DNA of 64,000 bases from Chitinophagaceae bacterium (GTDB lineage: Bacteria; Bacteroidota; Bacteroidia; Chitinophagales; Chitinophagaceae): assembly GCA_019638595.1 (NCBI GenBank), contig JAHBTJ010000019.1, positions 1-64,000 on the forward strand. The letters run 5' to 3'. A model generated the notes under the pieces. It worked only from the letters and a program-made list of their open reading frames with translations, had not been told where the DNA came from and made no database searches. The position numbers and the translations under genes were made by a program. How positions within the stretch are numbered: position 1 is the first letter of the stretch; each line of letters opens with the position of its first letter. Of this stretch, positions 54,043-63,306 are shown one piece after another.

Positions 54043-54613
54043 GATCCAGCTTTTTTATAGTATTGTCCTCAAGCATATACTGCTGCCCGCTTTCGTCACA
54101 GGTAGCCAGTCCCTCTTTATTAAAAACCAGTTTACAGCCGTTTTCGCTGATCCACCCCGTTTGCCGGCCAGGATTTCCAACTACCAAAGCATACGCCGGT
54201 ACAGATCCGGTAACCACCGCTCCTGCACCCACAAAAGCATACGTCCCGATTTCTATTCCACATATAATAGTAGCATTAGCTCCTATTGTAGCGCCTCTTT
54301 TTACTATTGTATTCTTGTATTGCCCCTTCCTGGTAACCGCACTACGTGGATTTATGATATTAGTAAATACCATTGACGGTCCTAAAAAAACATCATCCTC
54401 GCAAACCACACCTTCATAAACAGATACATTGTTTTGCACTTTCACATTATTGCCGAGAACTACCCCCGGGGCAATAAAAACGTTCTGCCCTATATTGCAA
54501 TTTTTCCCTATAATGCAATGCCGCATTAAATGTGTAAAATGCCATATTTTAGTACCGTCCCCAATTTGACAGGGCTCGTCTATAACAGCCGAGGGATGTG
54601 CGAAATAGTTCAT
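54032..54613 (-). CDS. WlbB/WbpD-like N-acetyltransferase (left-handed beta-helix)
   Basis: 193 residues. The left-handed beta-helix is shown by hexapeptide units ([39 protein letters not shown]) with the family's [14 protein letters not shown] and [17 protein letters not shown]. It probably acetylates the 3-amino group of a UDP-2-acetamido-3-amino uronic acid. It starts the minus-strand pair that leads into the EPS locus. Confidence 0.85.
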   Translation of the reverse strand: MNYFAHPSAVIDEPCQIGDGTKIWHFTHLMRHCIIGKNCNIGQNVFIAPGVVLGNNVKVQNNVSVYEGVVCEDDVFLGPSMVFTNIINPRSAVTRKGQYKNTIVKRGATIGANATIICGIEIGTYAFVGAGAVVTGSVPAYALVVGNPGRQTGWISENGCKLVFNKEGLATCDESGQQYMLEDNTIKKLDHGR

Positions 54614-54687
54614 ATTACCCAGGCGAAGGTATTGCTATAATCTTATTCTTTTTTATCCTAATTTTAATATCCACCATCACAACCAGT

Positions 54688-55047
54688 ATGTATACCGATT
54701 TCAGTGAATTTTTGAAGAAGAACAAAACCCTGCTTAAAGAATATATTGAAGTGAGGCTGGAGCTTTTCCGGTTGCAGGGAGCTAAGCTGCTGTCTAAATC
54801 GCTGAGCCTGTTCATCTGGATCACTATTGTACTTTTCCTCGTTTTTTTCATTTTGCTTTTTCTCGGAGTTTTGTTTGCCTTGTGGATAGCCGAGATCAGT
54901 AACAGCCATATTATTGGCTTTGCCAGTGCCGCGGGAGTATTTGTACTATTGCTGGGCATAGTAATTATTTTCAGAAAAAAAATGTTCCAGGAACCTGTCA
55001 GCCGGCTGATCATCCGGGAAACGCTGGACCAGGAGGATGAAGAATAA
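54688..55047 (+). CDS. Phage holin-like (DUF1469) membrane protein
   Basis: 119 residues from the ATG at 54688 (MYTDFSEFLKK); a longer frame opens 30 codons earlier but overlaps the divergent promoter. An N-terminal amphipathic region (EYIEVRLELFRLQGAKLL) and two membrane helices (about 40-65 and 75-95) match the Phage_holin_3_6 / DUF1469 type. It is not necessarily of phage origin; homologues are common chromosomal proteins. It forms a run with the next two small genes. Confidence 0.75.
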   Translation: MYTDFSEFLKKNKTLLKEYIEVRLELFRLQGAKLLSKSLSLFIWITIVLFLVFFILLFLGVLFALWIAEISNSHIIGFASAAGVFVLLLGIVIIFRKKMFQEPVSRLIIRETLDQEDEE

Positions 55048-55058
55048 AAAAATGAACC

Positions 55059-55370
55059 ATGACAACCAATAAGCCCAATATTTACAACATGAGCTCGCTC
55101 GACGCCGAAATAAGGCGGCTAAAAGCCCGCTGCCGGGAACTGGAGGCGGAGCTGGATAATAATATGGATGCATTAAAAGAAAATTATGGCCCGATGGCGT
55201 TTAACAGTATTATTGGCAACCGGCTTAAAAGTCTCCCCTTGCTGGGGTCTGTAGCCGGGGCGCTGCTGGGAAATCCCAAAACCCAGGCTGTTATCCAGGC
55301 TTTTTTTGAAAAAATATTCAGCAGGGGATCTGGTATAGTGGAAAAATGGATCAGCAGGGTTTTCAGGTAA
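55059..55370 (+). CDS. Small hypothetical protein
   Basis: 103 residues. The N-terminal half is coiled-coil-like (LDAEIRRLKARCRELEAELDNNMDAL), the middle has a glycine-rich hydrophobic segment (LKSLPLLGSVAGALLGNP) and the C-terminus is basic. It starts 11 bp after the holin-like gene, so they are probably cotranscribed. Function unknown. The stop lies just before a word-repeat element. Confidence 0.65.
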   Translation: MTTNKPNIYNMSSLDAEIRRLKARCRELEAELDNNMDALKENYGPMAFNSIIGNRLKSLPLLGSVAGALLGNPKTQAVIQAFFEKIFSRGSGIVEKWISRVFR

Positions 55371-55512
55371 TTGGTTGTTTTATAGTTTATGGTTTCAACT
55401 ACAAACAAAAAACCATAAACTATAAATTAATTGTTGGGCTTAGATAGCTGTTGCTGTATTGCTCATGGCCCATGGCCCATTGCTGATAGCTCACAGCCCA
55501 TTGCTGACAGCC
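55370..55512. repeat. Mosaic word-repeat element
   Basis: An A/T hairpin block (TATAGTTTATGG, then CCATAAACTATA; about 55380-55426) followed by GCTCATGGCCCATGGCCCATTGCTGATAGC-type words (about 55449-55511). The 29 bases 55391-55419 are identical to 20406-20434. Confidence 0.85.
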
Positions 55513-55570
55513 ACATTTTCACATTTCCATAGGCTTACTCCCGCCGGAAATGGTTACCTTTAACCCCGAC

Positions 55571-55825
55571 ATGGATATGCTAAAATTCATTTTCTACATA
55601 TTACTGGGCTATGTTTTGTACCGCTTTATTACCGGGTTTGTAATTCCTGTTTTTAAAGCGGGAAAGCAGATCAAAAAGCAGTTTAACCAGATGCAGCAAC
55701 ACATGCACGATCAGATGCAGCAGCAAAATACCCATACTTCTAACCATTCTTCCCCCGCTAATTCCCAAAAATCGGCATATAAAGCCGATGAAGGAGAATA
55801 TATTGATTTTGAAGAAGTGAAATAG
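55571..55825 (+). CDS. DUF4834 family protein
   Basis: About 84 residues from the ATG at 55571 (MDMLKFIFY). One N-terminal membrane helix (about 5-25, FIFYILLGYVLYRFITGFVI), then a basic, glutamine-rich cytosolic or periplasmic tail (QIKKQFNQMQQHMHDQMQQQ) ending in DEGEYIDFEEVK. The last motif is typical of DUF4834, found throughout Bacteroidota. Function unknown. Confidence 0.75.
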   Translation: MDMLKFIFYILLGYVLYRFITGFVIPVFKAGKQIKKQFNQMQQHMHDQMQQQNTHTSNHSSPANSQKSAYKADEGEYIDFEEVK

Positions 55826-55867
55826 TGTAAATTCGCTCTCCTTTTTCACCTCATATAATAAAAAAAT

Positions 55868-57280
55868 ATGGCTGATCAATCATTTGATTTCGGATTAATA
55901 GGATTGGGCGTTATGGGCCGCAACTTTCTTTTGAATATGGCCGACCACGGCTTTGCTGTTATCGGTTACAACAGGAGCCCGCAAAGAGTTACCGACCTGG
56001 AGAACGAAATTGTACCAGGTACTACTATTAAAGGAACTTCAGATCTCTCTTTATTTGTAAAAGAGCTGAAATCGCCCAGGAAAATTATGATGCTGGTACA
56101 GGCAGGTAAAGCCGTTGATGCTGTGCTGGAAGAGCTGATCCCCCTGTTAGACAAAGGCGATATTGTAATAGACGGCGGTAATTCCCACTATACAGATACT
56201 GTAAGACGGGTAAAATATATGGAAGAAAAGGGCTTTAAGTTCTTTGGAATGGGCGTTTCGGGTGGCGAAGAAGGCGCAAGAAGGGGTCCAAGCATCATGC
56301 CCGGCGGTGATCCGGACGCATACCCTTACATCAGGCCCATGCTGGAGGCAGTTTCCGCTAAAGTAAACGGAGAGCCCTGCGTGGCTCATTTGGGTAAAGG
56401 TGCGGCGGGCCACTACGTAAAAATGGTGCACAATGGCATTGAATATGGCATTATGCAACTGATCAGCGAGGTATATGATGTATTACACCGTGGTTACGGG
56501 CTAACCAACGATGAGCTGCATAAAGTATTCAAAGACTGGAACGATGGTGAGCTGCAGTCCTTCCTGGTGGAAATTACCCGGGATATTTTCCTGAAAAATG
56601 ACGATAAAACCGGTAAAAGACTGGTAGATGTTATACTGGACAAGGCAGGATCGAAAGGCACGGGCAAATGGACCAGCCAGGACGCTATGGATCTGGGCAT
56701 TGCTATCCCCACTATAGATGTAGCCGTAAGCATGCGTAACCTTTCGGCGCTAAAGCAGGAACGGGTAGAGGCCTCGAAAGTGTATCCCTCCAACATTAAA
56801 ATTTCCGGTGTTTCCAAAGAAGATATTATTCAGCAGGCAAGGGAAGCGCTTTTCTTTGGCACCATGATCAGCTACGCCCAGGGACTGGCATTGCTGTACG
56901 TTGCTTCTAAAGAGTACGATATGGAAATTCCGTTACCACAGGTTGTAAAGATCTGGAGAGGCGGATGTATCATTCGTTCTACATTACTGGAAGCGTTCTA
57001 CCAGGCGTATGTTTCCAATCCGGCTTTACCTAACATATTGCTCGACAATAATATAGCCGCGTTGCTGAAAGCGAGAGAGGCTAATACACGTAAGCTTATT
57101 GCCACTGCTGTACAGGCGGGTATCCCCGTATCAGCCGTTAGCGTATCACTTGGTTATTTTGACGCGTACCGCAGCGAAACAATGCCAACCAACCTCATAC
57201 AGGCACAGCGCGACTTTTTTGGCGCGCATACCTTCCAGCGGGTAGATGAAGAAGGCGTATTTCATGCTCACTGGCAATAA
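55868..57280 (+). CDS. gnd: 6-phosphogluconate dehydrogenase (decarboxylating)
   Basis: 470 residues. Converts 6-phosphogluconate to ribulose 5-phosphate with NADP+. Landmarks: GLIGLGVMGRNFLLNMADHG, IVIDGGNSHYTDT, GVSGGEEGARRGPSIMPGG, GAAGHYVKMVHNGIEYGIMQL and a C-terminal FFGAHTFQRVDEEGVFHAHW. It is the first gene of the oxidative pentose-phosphate run gnd-zwf-pgl, with 47 bp to zwf. Confidence 0.97.
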   Translation: MADQSFDFGLIGLGVMGRNFLLNMADHGFAVIGYNRSPQRVTDLENEIVPGTTIKGTSDLSLFVKELKSPRKIMMLVQAGKAVDAVLEELIPLLDKGDIVIDGGNSHYTDTVRRVKYMEEKGFKFFGMGVSGGEEGARRGPSIMPGGDPDAYPYIRPMLEAVSAKVNGEPCVAHLGKGAAGHYVKMVHNGIEYGIMQLISEVYDVLHRGYGLTNDELHKVFKDWNDGELQSFLVEITRDIFLKNDDKTGKRLVDVILDKAGSKGTGKWTSQDAMDLGIAIPTIDVAVSMRNLSALKQERVEASKVYPSNIKISGVSKEDIIQQAREALFFGTMISYAQGLALLYVASKEYDMEIPLPQVVKIWRGGCIIRSTLLEAFYQAYVSNPALPNILLDNNIAALLKAREANTRKLIATAVQAGIPVSAVSVSLGYFDAYRSETMPTNLIQAQRDFFGAHTFQRVDEEGVFHAHWQ

Positions 57281-57327
57281 CATGATGCTGAATAAAATAA
57301 TATTTCAACGATTTCGAACTTTCAGAT

Positions 57328-58842
57328 ATGCAACAACATAAACGTCCGCCATCTTCATTGATCTTTATTTTCGGCGGAAGCGGAGATCTTAATCTCCGTA
57401 AGCTAAGTCCTGCTTTATATAATCTGTTCCTGGACGAATGGATGCCGGAAAAGTTTGGTATAGTGGGTATAGGGCGCAGTGAATATTCAAACGAAAACTA
57501 CCGCGAACGCCTCCTGGATGGCATAAAAAAATTTTCGCGGCGCAAAGATGAGCACAATGGTAAATGGGCAGAGTTTTCCGGGCATGTTTCCTACCTGCAA
57601 ATGGATGCCGAAAACGCCGACGCTTATTCCGCTATTGCCGACATTGTAAAGCAAAAAGAACAGGAGTTTGGCGAACATCCCAATGTAATTTTTTACCTGG
57701 CGGTGGCGCCTCAACTGGTGCCCGATATTGCCAGCAAGCTTGGTCCGCTGAATATTTGCGCCGACACCAAATGTACGCGCATTGTAGTGGAAAAGCCTTT
57801 CGGGCACGATTTGAAAAGCGCACAGGAGCTCAATCATTTGCTGAGCACCATGTTCGATGAAAACCAGATATTCCGCATTGACCACTACCTGGGTAAGGAA
57901 ACCGTGCAGAACATCCTGGCCTTACGTTTTGCCAATGCCTTATTTGAGCCTATCTGGAACAGGAATTATATTGAAAATGTGCAGATCACCGCTTCGGAAA
58001 CGGTTGGTTCGGAAAGCCGTGGAGGCTATTATGAAAAATCGGGCGCCCTGCGCGACATGGTACAAAACCATATACTGCAACTGGTTTGCATGGTAGCTAT
58101 GGAAGCACCGGTATCGTTCGATGCCAATGAAATACGGAATAAAAAGGTAGATGTGCTGAATGCTATCCGTAAAATAAAACACGAAGAAGTGCAGGATTAC
58201 GCGGTACGCGGGCAATATTCCGAAGGCTGGATGGAAGGTCAGAAAGTACCCGGCTATCGCCAGGAAAAGAATGTAGACCCTCAATCGCCTGTTGACACGT
58301 TTGCCGCTGTTAAGTTTTATATAGATAACTGGCGCTGGCAGGATGTTCCGTTCTATGTGCGTACCGGGAAACGCATGCATACCAAGAGTACGATCATTAC
58401 CATACAGTTCCGTCCGGCGCCAAACTATGCTTTCCCGCCCGAAGCGGCCGACACCTGGCGTCCTAACAGGCTTACCATCAGCATTCAACCCGAAATGGAC
58501 ATCCGGTTGCGCTTCCAGGCAAAACGCCCTGGTCAAAACCTGGTATTAAGCCCCGTAGATATGATATTTAAGTACGATGACGCATACGACGAACATGAAC
58601 CGGAAGCATACGAAACCTTACTGCTGGATGTGATGGAAGGGAACGCCACCCTGTTTATGCGTGCCGACCAGGTGGAAGCGGCATGGAAGATCATTATGCC
58701 TATACAGGAAACCTGGGAAAGTCGCACCCCGGTTGATTTCCCTAATTATGCGCCTAACTCCTGGGGGCCGGAAGACGCAGAGGCTTTAATTGCAAGGGAT
58801 GGCTTTAACTGGATAACATTACCTGCACCGCATGGAGAATAG
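57328..58842 (+). CDS. zwf: Glucose-6-phosphate dehydrogenase
   Basis: 504 residues. Begins [25 protein letters not shown] (the GxSGDL nucleotide motif), with the active-site [15 protein letters not shown] and the substrate-binding YFWP-like region replaced by [15 protein letters not shown]. It oxidises glucose 6-phosphate to 6-phosphogluconolactone. It is placed between gnd and pgl, giving the complete oxidative branch in one run. Confidence 0.97.
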   Translation: MQQHKRPPSSLIFIFGGSGDLNLRKLSPALYNLFLDEWMPEKFGIVGIGRSEYSNENYRERLLDGIKKFSRRKDEHNGKWAEFSGHVSYLQMDAENADAYSAIADIVKQKEQEFGEHPNVIFYLAVAPQLVPDIASKLGPLNICADTKCTRIVVEKPFGHDLKSAQELNHLLSTMFDENQIFRIDHYLGKETVQNILALRFANALFEPIWNRNYIENVQITASETVGSESRGGYYEKSGALRDMVQNHILQLVCMVAMEAPVSFDANEIRNKKVDVLNAIRKIKHEEVQDYAVRGQYSEGWMEGQKVPGYRQEKNVDPQSPVDTFAAVKFYIDNWRWQDVPFYVRTGKRMHTKSTIITIQFRPAPNYAFPPEAADTWRPNRLTISIQPEMDIRLRFQAKRPGQNLVLSPVDMIFKYDDAYDEHEPEAYETLLLDVMEGNATLFMRADQVEAAWKIIMPIQETWESRTPVDFPNYAPNSWGPEDAEALIARDGFNWITLPAPHGE

Positions 58843-58972
58843 TGGGGCAAATGGGGGAATTTGAAAATGAGGAGAATACGGATGTGGAAATAGAAACAAA
58901 GCCCGCCGGCCGAAAAACCGGAAGGCAACCGGTATTCCTTATACCTTTGACCTTACCTCTTAAAAAAAGCTT

Positions 58973-59701
58973 ATGTTCCTTCATATACAAAAAGACGCTG
59001 AAGCCGTTAGCCTTGAACTGGCTGAATGGATAACGTCAGCCATTGAATCCGCTTTAAAAAAACAGGGCAGGTTTACGCTTGTTTTAACCGGCGGAAACTC
59101 GCCAAAGCGTTTATATGATTTGCTGTCAACGGCACCTTATAAAGATCGCATTGACTGGAGCCGGCTGCACATATTCTGGGGAGATGAAAGAGCTGTTCCG
59201 TTTGAAGACGATCGTAACAATGCTAAAATGACCTATGAGCATTTATTGAGTAAAGTGCCTGTGGTGCCGGAGCAGGTTCATGTAATGCGTACAGATATTG
59301 AGCCGCATGAAGCTGCCATGGAATATGAAAAAATCCTCAGAACCTATTTTGCGGAGGATGGCCCCAGCTTCGACCTGGTTTTATCGGGTATGGGCGACGA
59401 CGGGCATACATTATCTTTATTTCCCGGTACCCCTGTCATTCATGAAAAAAAGGCATGGGTTACCTCTTTTTATCTTAAGCCGCAGTTGATGTTCCGCATT
59501 ACGCTTACAGCTCCCGTTGTAAACCGCGCCGCAAAAGTCGCTTTTCTTACTTTCGGGCAGGGTAAGGCAAAGGCATTAAAAGAAGTGCTGGAAGGAGCCC
59601 CCAATGCAGATATGTATCCTTCCCAGGTAATTCAACCTGTTTCTAAAGAGCTGCACTGGTTTGTTGACAGTGCCGCCGCCTCGCTGCTGGAAAACAAATA
59701 A
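58973..59701 (+). CDS. pgl: 6-phosphogluconolactonase
   Basis: 242 residues of the NagB-like fold: FTLVLTGGNSPKRLYDLL, FWGDERAVPF and LVLSGMGDDGHTLSLFPG. Hydrolyses 6-phosphogluconolactone between Zwf and Gnd. A 130-bp gap from zwf contains no promoter that I can support. Confidence 0.95.
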   Translation: MFLHIQKDAEAVSLELAEWITSAIESALKKQGRFTLVLTGGNSPKRLYDLLSTAPYKDRIDWSRLHIFWGDERAVPFEDDRNNAKMTYEHLLSKVPVVPEQVHVMRTDIEPHEAAMEYEKILRTYFAEDGPSFDLVLSGMGDDGHTLSLFPGTPVIHEKKAWVTSFYLKPQLMFRITLTAPVVNRAAKVAFLTFGQGKAKALKEVLEGAPNADMYPSQVIQPVSKELHWFVDSAAASLLENK

Positions 59702-59707
59702 GTTTTA

Positions 59708-59753
59708 TATGCTTATTTTCCCGCCGCCGTGCGGGGTGCAGGGCAAAAGCATA
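59708..59753. terminator. Hairpin between the convergent pgl and lysozyme genes
   Basis: TATGCTT (59708-59714) pairs with AAGCATA (59747-59753), with an inner CCCGC/GCGGG stem. It lies 7 bp after the pgl stop and about 23 bp from the end of the lysozyme gene. T runs are short, so it is a plausible but not certain bidirectional terminator. Confidence 0.5.
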
Positions 59754-59775
59754 CATGTTCGCGCTTTAAAAGAGC

Positions 59776-60561
59776 CTATTCATCCGAAACACCCAGTAAT
59801 AATTTCCTGAATGCCAGCGAATCGCCGTTAAACACATTGAAATCTACTTTGTTGATAATACCATTGACCCGGCCGGTTTCGCTGTGCTGCCAAAACATCC
59901 AGGGGCGTTTAATACGGGGCTTGTGCGGTTGCAGGTAATGCGCCACCCATAAAGGATAGCTGTCAAACTCCTGCCCCAGATATTGTTCATAAAAATCAAC
60001 ATTCGTATATATAATGGGCTTCACTTTATAATACGCTTCAATAAACTGGAGCCACTCCTTTACCCTGAGCCTGAGATCTTTGGGTTTGGCTCCATACAAC
60101 TGCTCAACATCCAGCACCGGGGGCATGTCGCCGGGCTCCAGCGTTACATGCGCTATAAAATTATCCGCTTGTTTTTTCCCGCTTTTGGTAGCAATAAAAA
60201 AGTGATAGGCCCCTCTCGTCATCCCTTCATCCCGTGCCTTATACCAGTTTCGTTTAAATAACTTATCCACGTTGGACACGCCCTCGGTAGCTTTTATGAA
60301 TGCAAAGTCAAGCCGAAGATTTTCTATATTCATTTTTCTTACCTCGCTCCAGTCAATCACATCCTGGTGATGCGACACATCAATGCCATGTATACCATAA
60401 TTAACGGGAATTTCTATTCCAAATGCGTTATACCGCACAAAGCTCACACGATATTCTTTCCATTTAATGTACCCATATACCGCGGCAGCGCCGAGCAACA
60501 GCAGCACGGTAATTGTCAGTAAAGCTTTCCATCGCTCAGAAGTATTCTTTTTCCTCGCCAT
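59776..60561 (-). CDS. GH25 lysozyme family protein
   Basis: 261 residues. An N-terminal basic anchor and hydrophobic segment (LLTITVLLLLGAAAVYGYI). The GH25 domain begins GIHGIDVSHHQDVIDW and shows FAFIKATEGVSN, FFIATKSG and PPVLDVEQLYG, with the Asp of the first motif and Glu/Asp at the later motifs forming the active site. Cleaves the peptidoglycan glycan strand; probably periplasmic or exported. It may take part in wall turnover. Confidence 0.9.
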   Translation of the reverse strand: MARKKNTSERWKALLTITVLLLLGAAAVYGYIKWKEYRVSFVRYNAFGIEIPVNYGIHGIDVSHHQDVIDWSEVRKMNIENLRLDFAFIKATEGVSNVDKLFKRNWYKARDEGMTRGAYHFFIATKSGKKQADNFIAHVTLEPGDMPPVLDVEQLYGAKPKDLRLRVKEWLQFIEAYYKVKPIIYTNVDFYEQYLGQEFDSYPLWVAHYLQPHKPRIKRPWMFWQHSETGRVNGIINKVDFNVFNGDSLAFRKLLLGVSDE

Positions 60562-60696
60562 AATTCTAAAACGTCCGCTATCTTTCTTTATTAAGTAATC
60601 AGTTTACTTAATCCAGTTTTTAAAAGTTAACCCGGCATTCAATACTCCGATCCGGGTACATTCCAAAATCCTGTATCAGCAATCATATACCAGCAA

Positions 60697-61638
60697 TCAA
60701 ACCTCCCGCACTTTTCTGTATTTTGCCAGGTTTACCAGCAATACCCCCGCCAGTATCACGGCCAATCCTCCCACCTGGATGGAGGTTATTGTTTCATTGG
60801 CAAAGAAAACGCCCAATAAAACAGCTACCACCGGGTTTACATACGCGTGGGTGCTTACCTGGGCGGCGGGCCGAACCTTTAACAACCAAACAAAAGAGCT
60901 ATAACCCACCAACGAACCCATAGTAACCAGGTAAATAATAGAAAGCCAGCCTCCCACAGAAACCTCCTGTAGCCGGAAGGACCTCCAGTCGTTGCGTATG
61001 GTTGCGGTGATAGCAAAAGCAATTCCCGCTCCCAGCATTTGCCAGCCCGAATTTAACGCGCCCGAAAATGCGCTGGACCTGTATTTACTGTATAAAGAAC
61101 CCGCGGCCCACGATATGGAACCTATTGTTAATGCCCCAAACGCAAGTATTTCCCATTTGTCTGCGGCTCCTGTGGAATAAAATATATCGGTCATATTGCG
61201 GCCGAAAAGCAAAAGAATGCCAATAAACCCCAGCAATATCCCTGTAATGGTACTACGACTGGAAAAGTTGACTTTCCATTGTGTATAATCCAGCAAAACA
61301 AACCACATGGGCGAGGAGGCAATAAAAACCGCTACAAGCGAGCTCGCAATAAACTGCTCCGACCAGGCAACGGCTCCGTTACCAACGAACAGCAACAATA
61401 AGCCGGTAAAGAAAGCAGGCAACATGTCTTTTTTCCGGAATAATTTTTCTTTCTGTAAAGCGCACCAGCCCAGCATTAAAGCGCCGGCTATCAGGAAACG
61501 AAGTGCTCCCATTACGGTAACCGGCATTTCCTCTATCGCCAGCCTGATAAAGAAATAAGTAGAACCCCAAACAATATATACAACCGCGAACGCCGCTATT
61601 ATTTTTGTGGTAGAAGCCTGTGATGATTCGCCCTGCAT
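60697..61638 (-). CDS. EamA/DMT-family transporter
   Basis: 313 residues with about ten membrane helices in two EamA repeats (AFAVVYIVWGSTYFFIRLAI in the first, WAAGSLYSKYRSSAFSGALN and the final GLAVILAGVLLVNLAKY in the second). Probably exports or imports a small metabolite; the substrate is unknown. A TAGGTTTG -7 element (61679-61686) lies 40 bp upstream. The start codon immediately follows GAGAGGAG. Confidence 0.88.
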   Translation of the reverse strand: MQGESSQASTTKIIAAFAVVYIVWGSTYFFIRLAIEEMPVTVMGALRFLIAGALMLGWCALQKEKLFRKKDMLPAFFTGLLLLFVGNGAVAWSEQFIASSLVAVFIASSPMWFVLLDYTQWKVNFSSRSTITGILLGFIGILLLFGRNMTDIFYSTGAADKWEILAFGALTIGSISWAAGSLYSKYRSSAFSGALNSGWQMLGAGIAFAITATIRNDWRSFRLQEVSVGGWLSIIYLVTMGSLVGYSSFVWLLKVRPAAQVSTHAYVNPVVAVLLGVFFANETITSIQVGGLAVILAGVLLVNLAKYRKVREV

Positions 61639-61678
61639 CTCCTCTCTTTTATTCGCTTTTAACTGTTCTTTTGCGCGG

Positions 61679-61686
61679 CAAACCTA
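61679..61686 (-). promoter_or_regulatory. -7 element (TAGGTTTG) of the EamA transporter gene
   Basis: A perfect TAnnTTTG on the minus strand, just downstream of the DsbA-like gene end. Confidence 0.45.
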
Positions 61687-61693
61687 TATTAAA

Positions 61694-62359
61694 TTATTGA
61701 TTATTATTGGTGATTTGTGCTGCCAATAATACTTCCAGCCGCTGCTGAATAACCCTGTATTCCGTATACCCGTTGGCAAGGGCATAGATCTTGTTCTCAC
61801 TTACCTGCAGGAAAAGCGCCGGAAATCCCTTTACTTTTAATTGCCGGCACAGCTCAAACTCTTCGTACGCTCTTTCTTTATATTCATTACTATCCAGCTT
61901 TTCATAAAATGCGGCTGCGGGTATATGGTATTTTTCCAGCAGGTGCCGGTATGCCTCATTATCGCAAAGATCCCTGCCTTCGTAATGAAGGGCATACTGC
62001 AGGTCGCAGGCAAATTGTACAGACAGGCTGGGATGGAACTCCTTAAAAACACATAACGCAATGGCAGGCTTTTTTGAATCGGGAAACCAATCGCTGAGCG
62101 AGGGATTACGGATATGCCATAAATAATCCTCGCCAAAGCTAACGCCCGTTAACTGCTCTACCTTTGGATACCATTCCTGTATGTAAGCGGCAGTAACGCC
62201 GATATGCCTGGGTGCTGCCGGCAAAATCATTCCCCCTGACAGTACCTCAAAATCCAGTTTGGAGCGGTATTCGTATTCCAGCTTTTTTACTACACTGCTA
62301 AAGCCATAACACCAGCCACAGTAAGCGTCATAACAATAAATAATAAGAGGCGTTGTCAT
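61694..62359 (-). CDS. DsbA-family (FrnE-like) thiol oxidoreductase
   Basis: 221 residues from the ATG at 62359 (MTTPLIIYCYDAYCGWCYGF). The CGWC active site is unlike the usual DsbA CPHC and resembles the FrnE/DsbA-like group. A cis-Pro region is present (GFPALFLQ). No signal peptide in this start, so it is probably cytosolic. The longer frame (start at 62416) has an added ACC motif but is less likely. Confidence 0.85.
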   Translation of the reverse strand: MTTPLIIYCYDAYCGWCYGFSSVVKKLEYEYRSKLDFEVLSGGMILPAAPRHIGVTAAYIQEWYPKVEQLTGVSFGEDYLWHIRNPSLSDWFPDSKKPAIALCVFKEFHPSLSVQFACDLQYALHYEGRDLCDNEAYRHLLEKYHIPAAAFYEKLDSNEYKERAYEEFELCRQLKVKGFPALFLQVSENKIYALANGYTEYRVIQQRLEVLLAAQITNNNQ

Positions 62360-62543
62360 AAACAGGGCAAAGGTAAGCCCCTGACTGATAGGTTTGTTAC
62401 AGCATGCGCCGGTCAATACAGTTGTTCAACGTCCTGCAAAAAACTTAATAGAGAGGTTGCTGCAGCAAGATCAGCGAGCTTGTGTCCGTTATCCATTGTT
62501 CGCCAGCAGCTTACGAATGTCTCCGGTTCACGCCTGCACGGGC

Positions 62544-62616
62544 AATTTATGGTTTATGGTTTTTTGTTTATGGTTGAAAACAACAAACCCTGCCCCCGAA
62601 ACTTGTAACCTGTAAT
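62544..62616. repeat. Mosaic word-repeat element (reverse orientation)
   Basis: TTTATGGTTTATGG words, then a GTTGAAAACAACAAAC hairpin, then CCCGAAACTTGTAACCTG. The reverse complement shares AAACAAAAAACCATAAA with the copies at 20.4 and 55.4 kb. Confidence 0.8.
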
Positions 62617-62665
62617 ATCTTCAATAATCTTTTGTTATTAATGTAAATAATTCATTACAATACCT

Positions 62666-62673
62666 TATCTTTG
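62666..62673 (+). promoter_or_regulatory. -7 element (TATCTTTG) of the RRM gene
   Basis: A perfect TAnnTTTG. It predicts a leader of about 130 nt to the ATG at 62807, long for Bacteroidota and typical for RNA-binding-protein genes that autoregulate. Confidence 0.5.
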
Positions 62674-62806
62674 CGGCGTCAAATTTGAGTTTCTACAGTC
62701 CCGGCAAGTGAAATGATTCAATCTGCTACGCATCTTCTGCTAATAGTTCAGTCTTCTTTACTTCCCTGTTTTCTCAGATTTTCATTTTTTAATTTAACCA
62801 GTTAGT

Positions 62807-63115
62807 ATGAACATTTATGTTTCTAATTTAAGCTTCAATGTAGTTGATGAAGACTTAAAAGCTTTTTTTGAAGAATACGGTGAAGTATCTTCTGCCAGAG
62901 TTATTACCGACAAATTTACCGGCCGCAGCCGTGGATTTGGTTTTGTTGAAATGCCCGATGATGAAGCCGCTAAAAAGGCCATCACGGAATTAGACAAAGG
63001 CGTGGTAGAAGGCAGAGCAATTACTGTTACTGAGGCCAAACCCCGCGAAGAACGCAGCAACAACGGCGGTGGTAACAGGCGCTCTTTTGCAGGCAGCAGC
63101 CGTAGCCGTTACTAA
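62807..63115 (+). CDS. RRM-domain RNA-binding protein
   Basis: 102 residues. One RRM: RNP2 MNIYVSNLSF and RNP1 RGFGFVEM, then a basic, glycine/serine-rich tail (GGGNRRSFAGSSRSRY). Single-RRM proteins replace Hfq/ProQ-type global RNA binders in many Bacteroidota. Probably binds single-stranded RNA and affects many transcripts; its own leader may be a target. Confidence 0.93.
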   Translation: MNIYVSNLSFNVVDEDLKAFFEEYGEVSSARVITDKFTGRSRGFGFVEMPDDEAAKKAITELDKGVVEGRAITVTEAKPREERSNNGGGNRRSFAGSSRSRY

Positions 63116-63160
63116 AAAAGGCAAAAACTCTTTGTTGCGTAAAGCAATATAGTTTTAAGA

Positions 63161-63210
63161 AAGAGAACAGGTATTATACGAATTGTATAATGTTGTTCTC
63201 TTTTCTTTTA
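63161..63210 (+). terminator. Terminator hairpin after the RRM gene
   Basis: AAGAGAACAGGTATTATAC (63161-63179) pairs with GTATAATGTTGTTCTCTT (63185-63202), followed by TTTCTTTTA. The stem is about 17 bp with one bulge. Confidence 0.8.
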
Positions 63211-63306
63211 TGGTTTATGGCTGTTTGAAGTTGTGTAGACCATAAACTATAAACCACAAACCCAAAATTTGTAACCTGCAACCTGGATAGCTGATAGCCC
63301 AAAGCT
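63207..63306. repeat. Mosaic word-repeat element
   Basis: TTATGGTTTATGG words, CCATAAACTATAAACC, TTGTAACCTGCAACCTGG and GCTGATAGCCC words, in that order. It lies between the RRM terminator and the 3' end of the oxidoreductase gene. Confidence 0.8.

Larger units (their letters stand above)
62360..62806. other. 447-bp intergenic region with repeat and RRM-gene promoter/5' leader
   Basis: Contains a mosaic word-repeat element (about 62544-62616), a -7 element and a long leader for the RRM gene. No gene is apparent. Confidence 0.6.

Noticed and set aside
54598-55047. Prophage remnant because of the holin-like protein
   Set aside because: No other phage genes nearby, and DUF1469 proteins are ordinary chromosomal genes in this phylum.
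58842-59033. 63-codon ORF after zwf
   Set aside because: It overlaps the pgl start in another frame and has no plausible domain.
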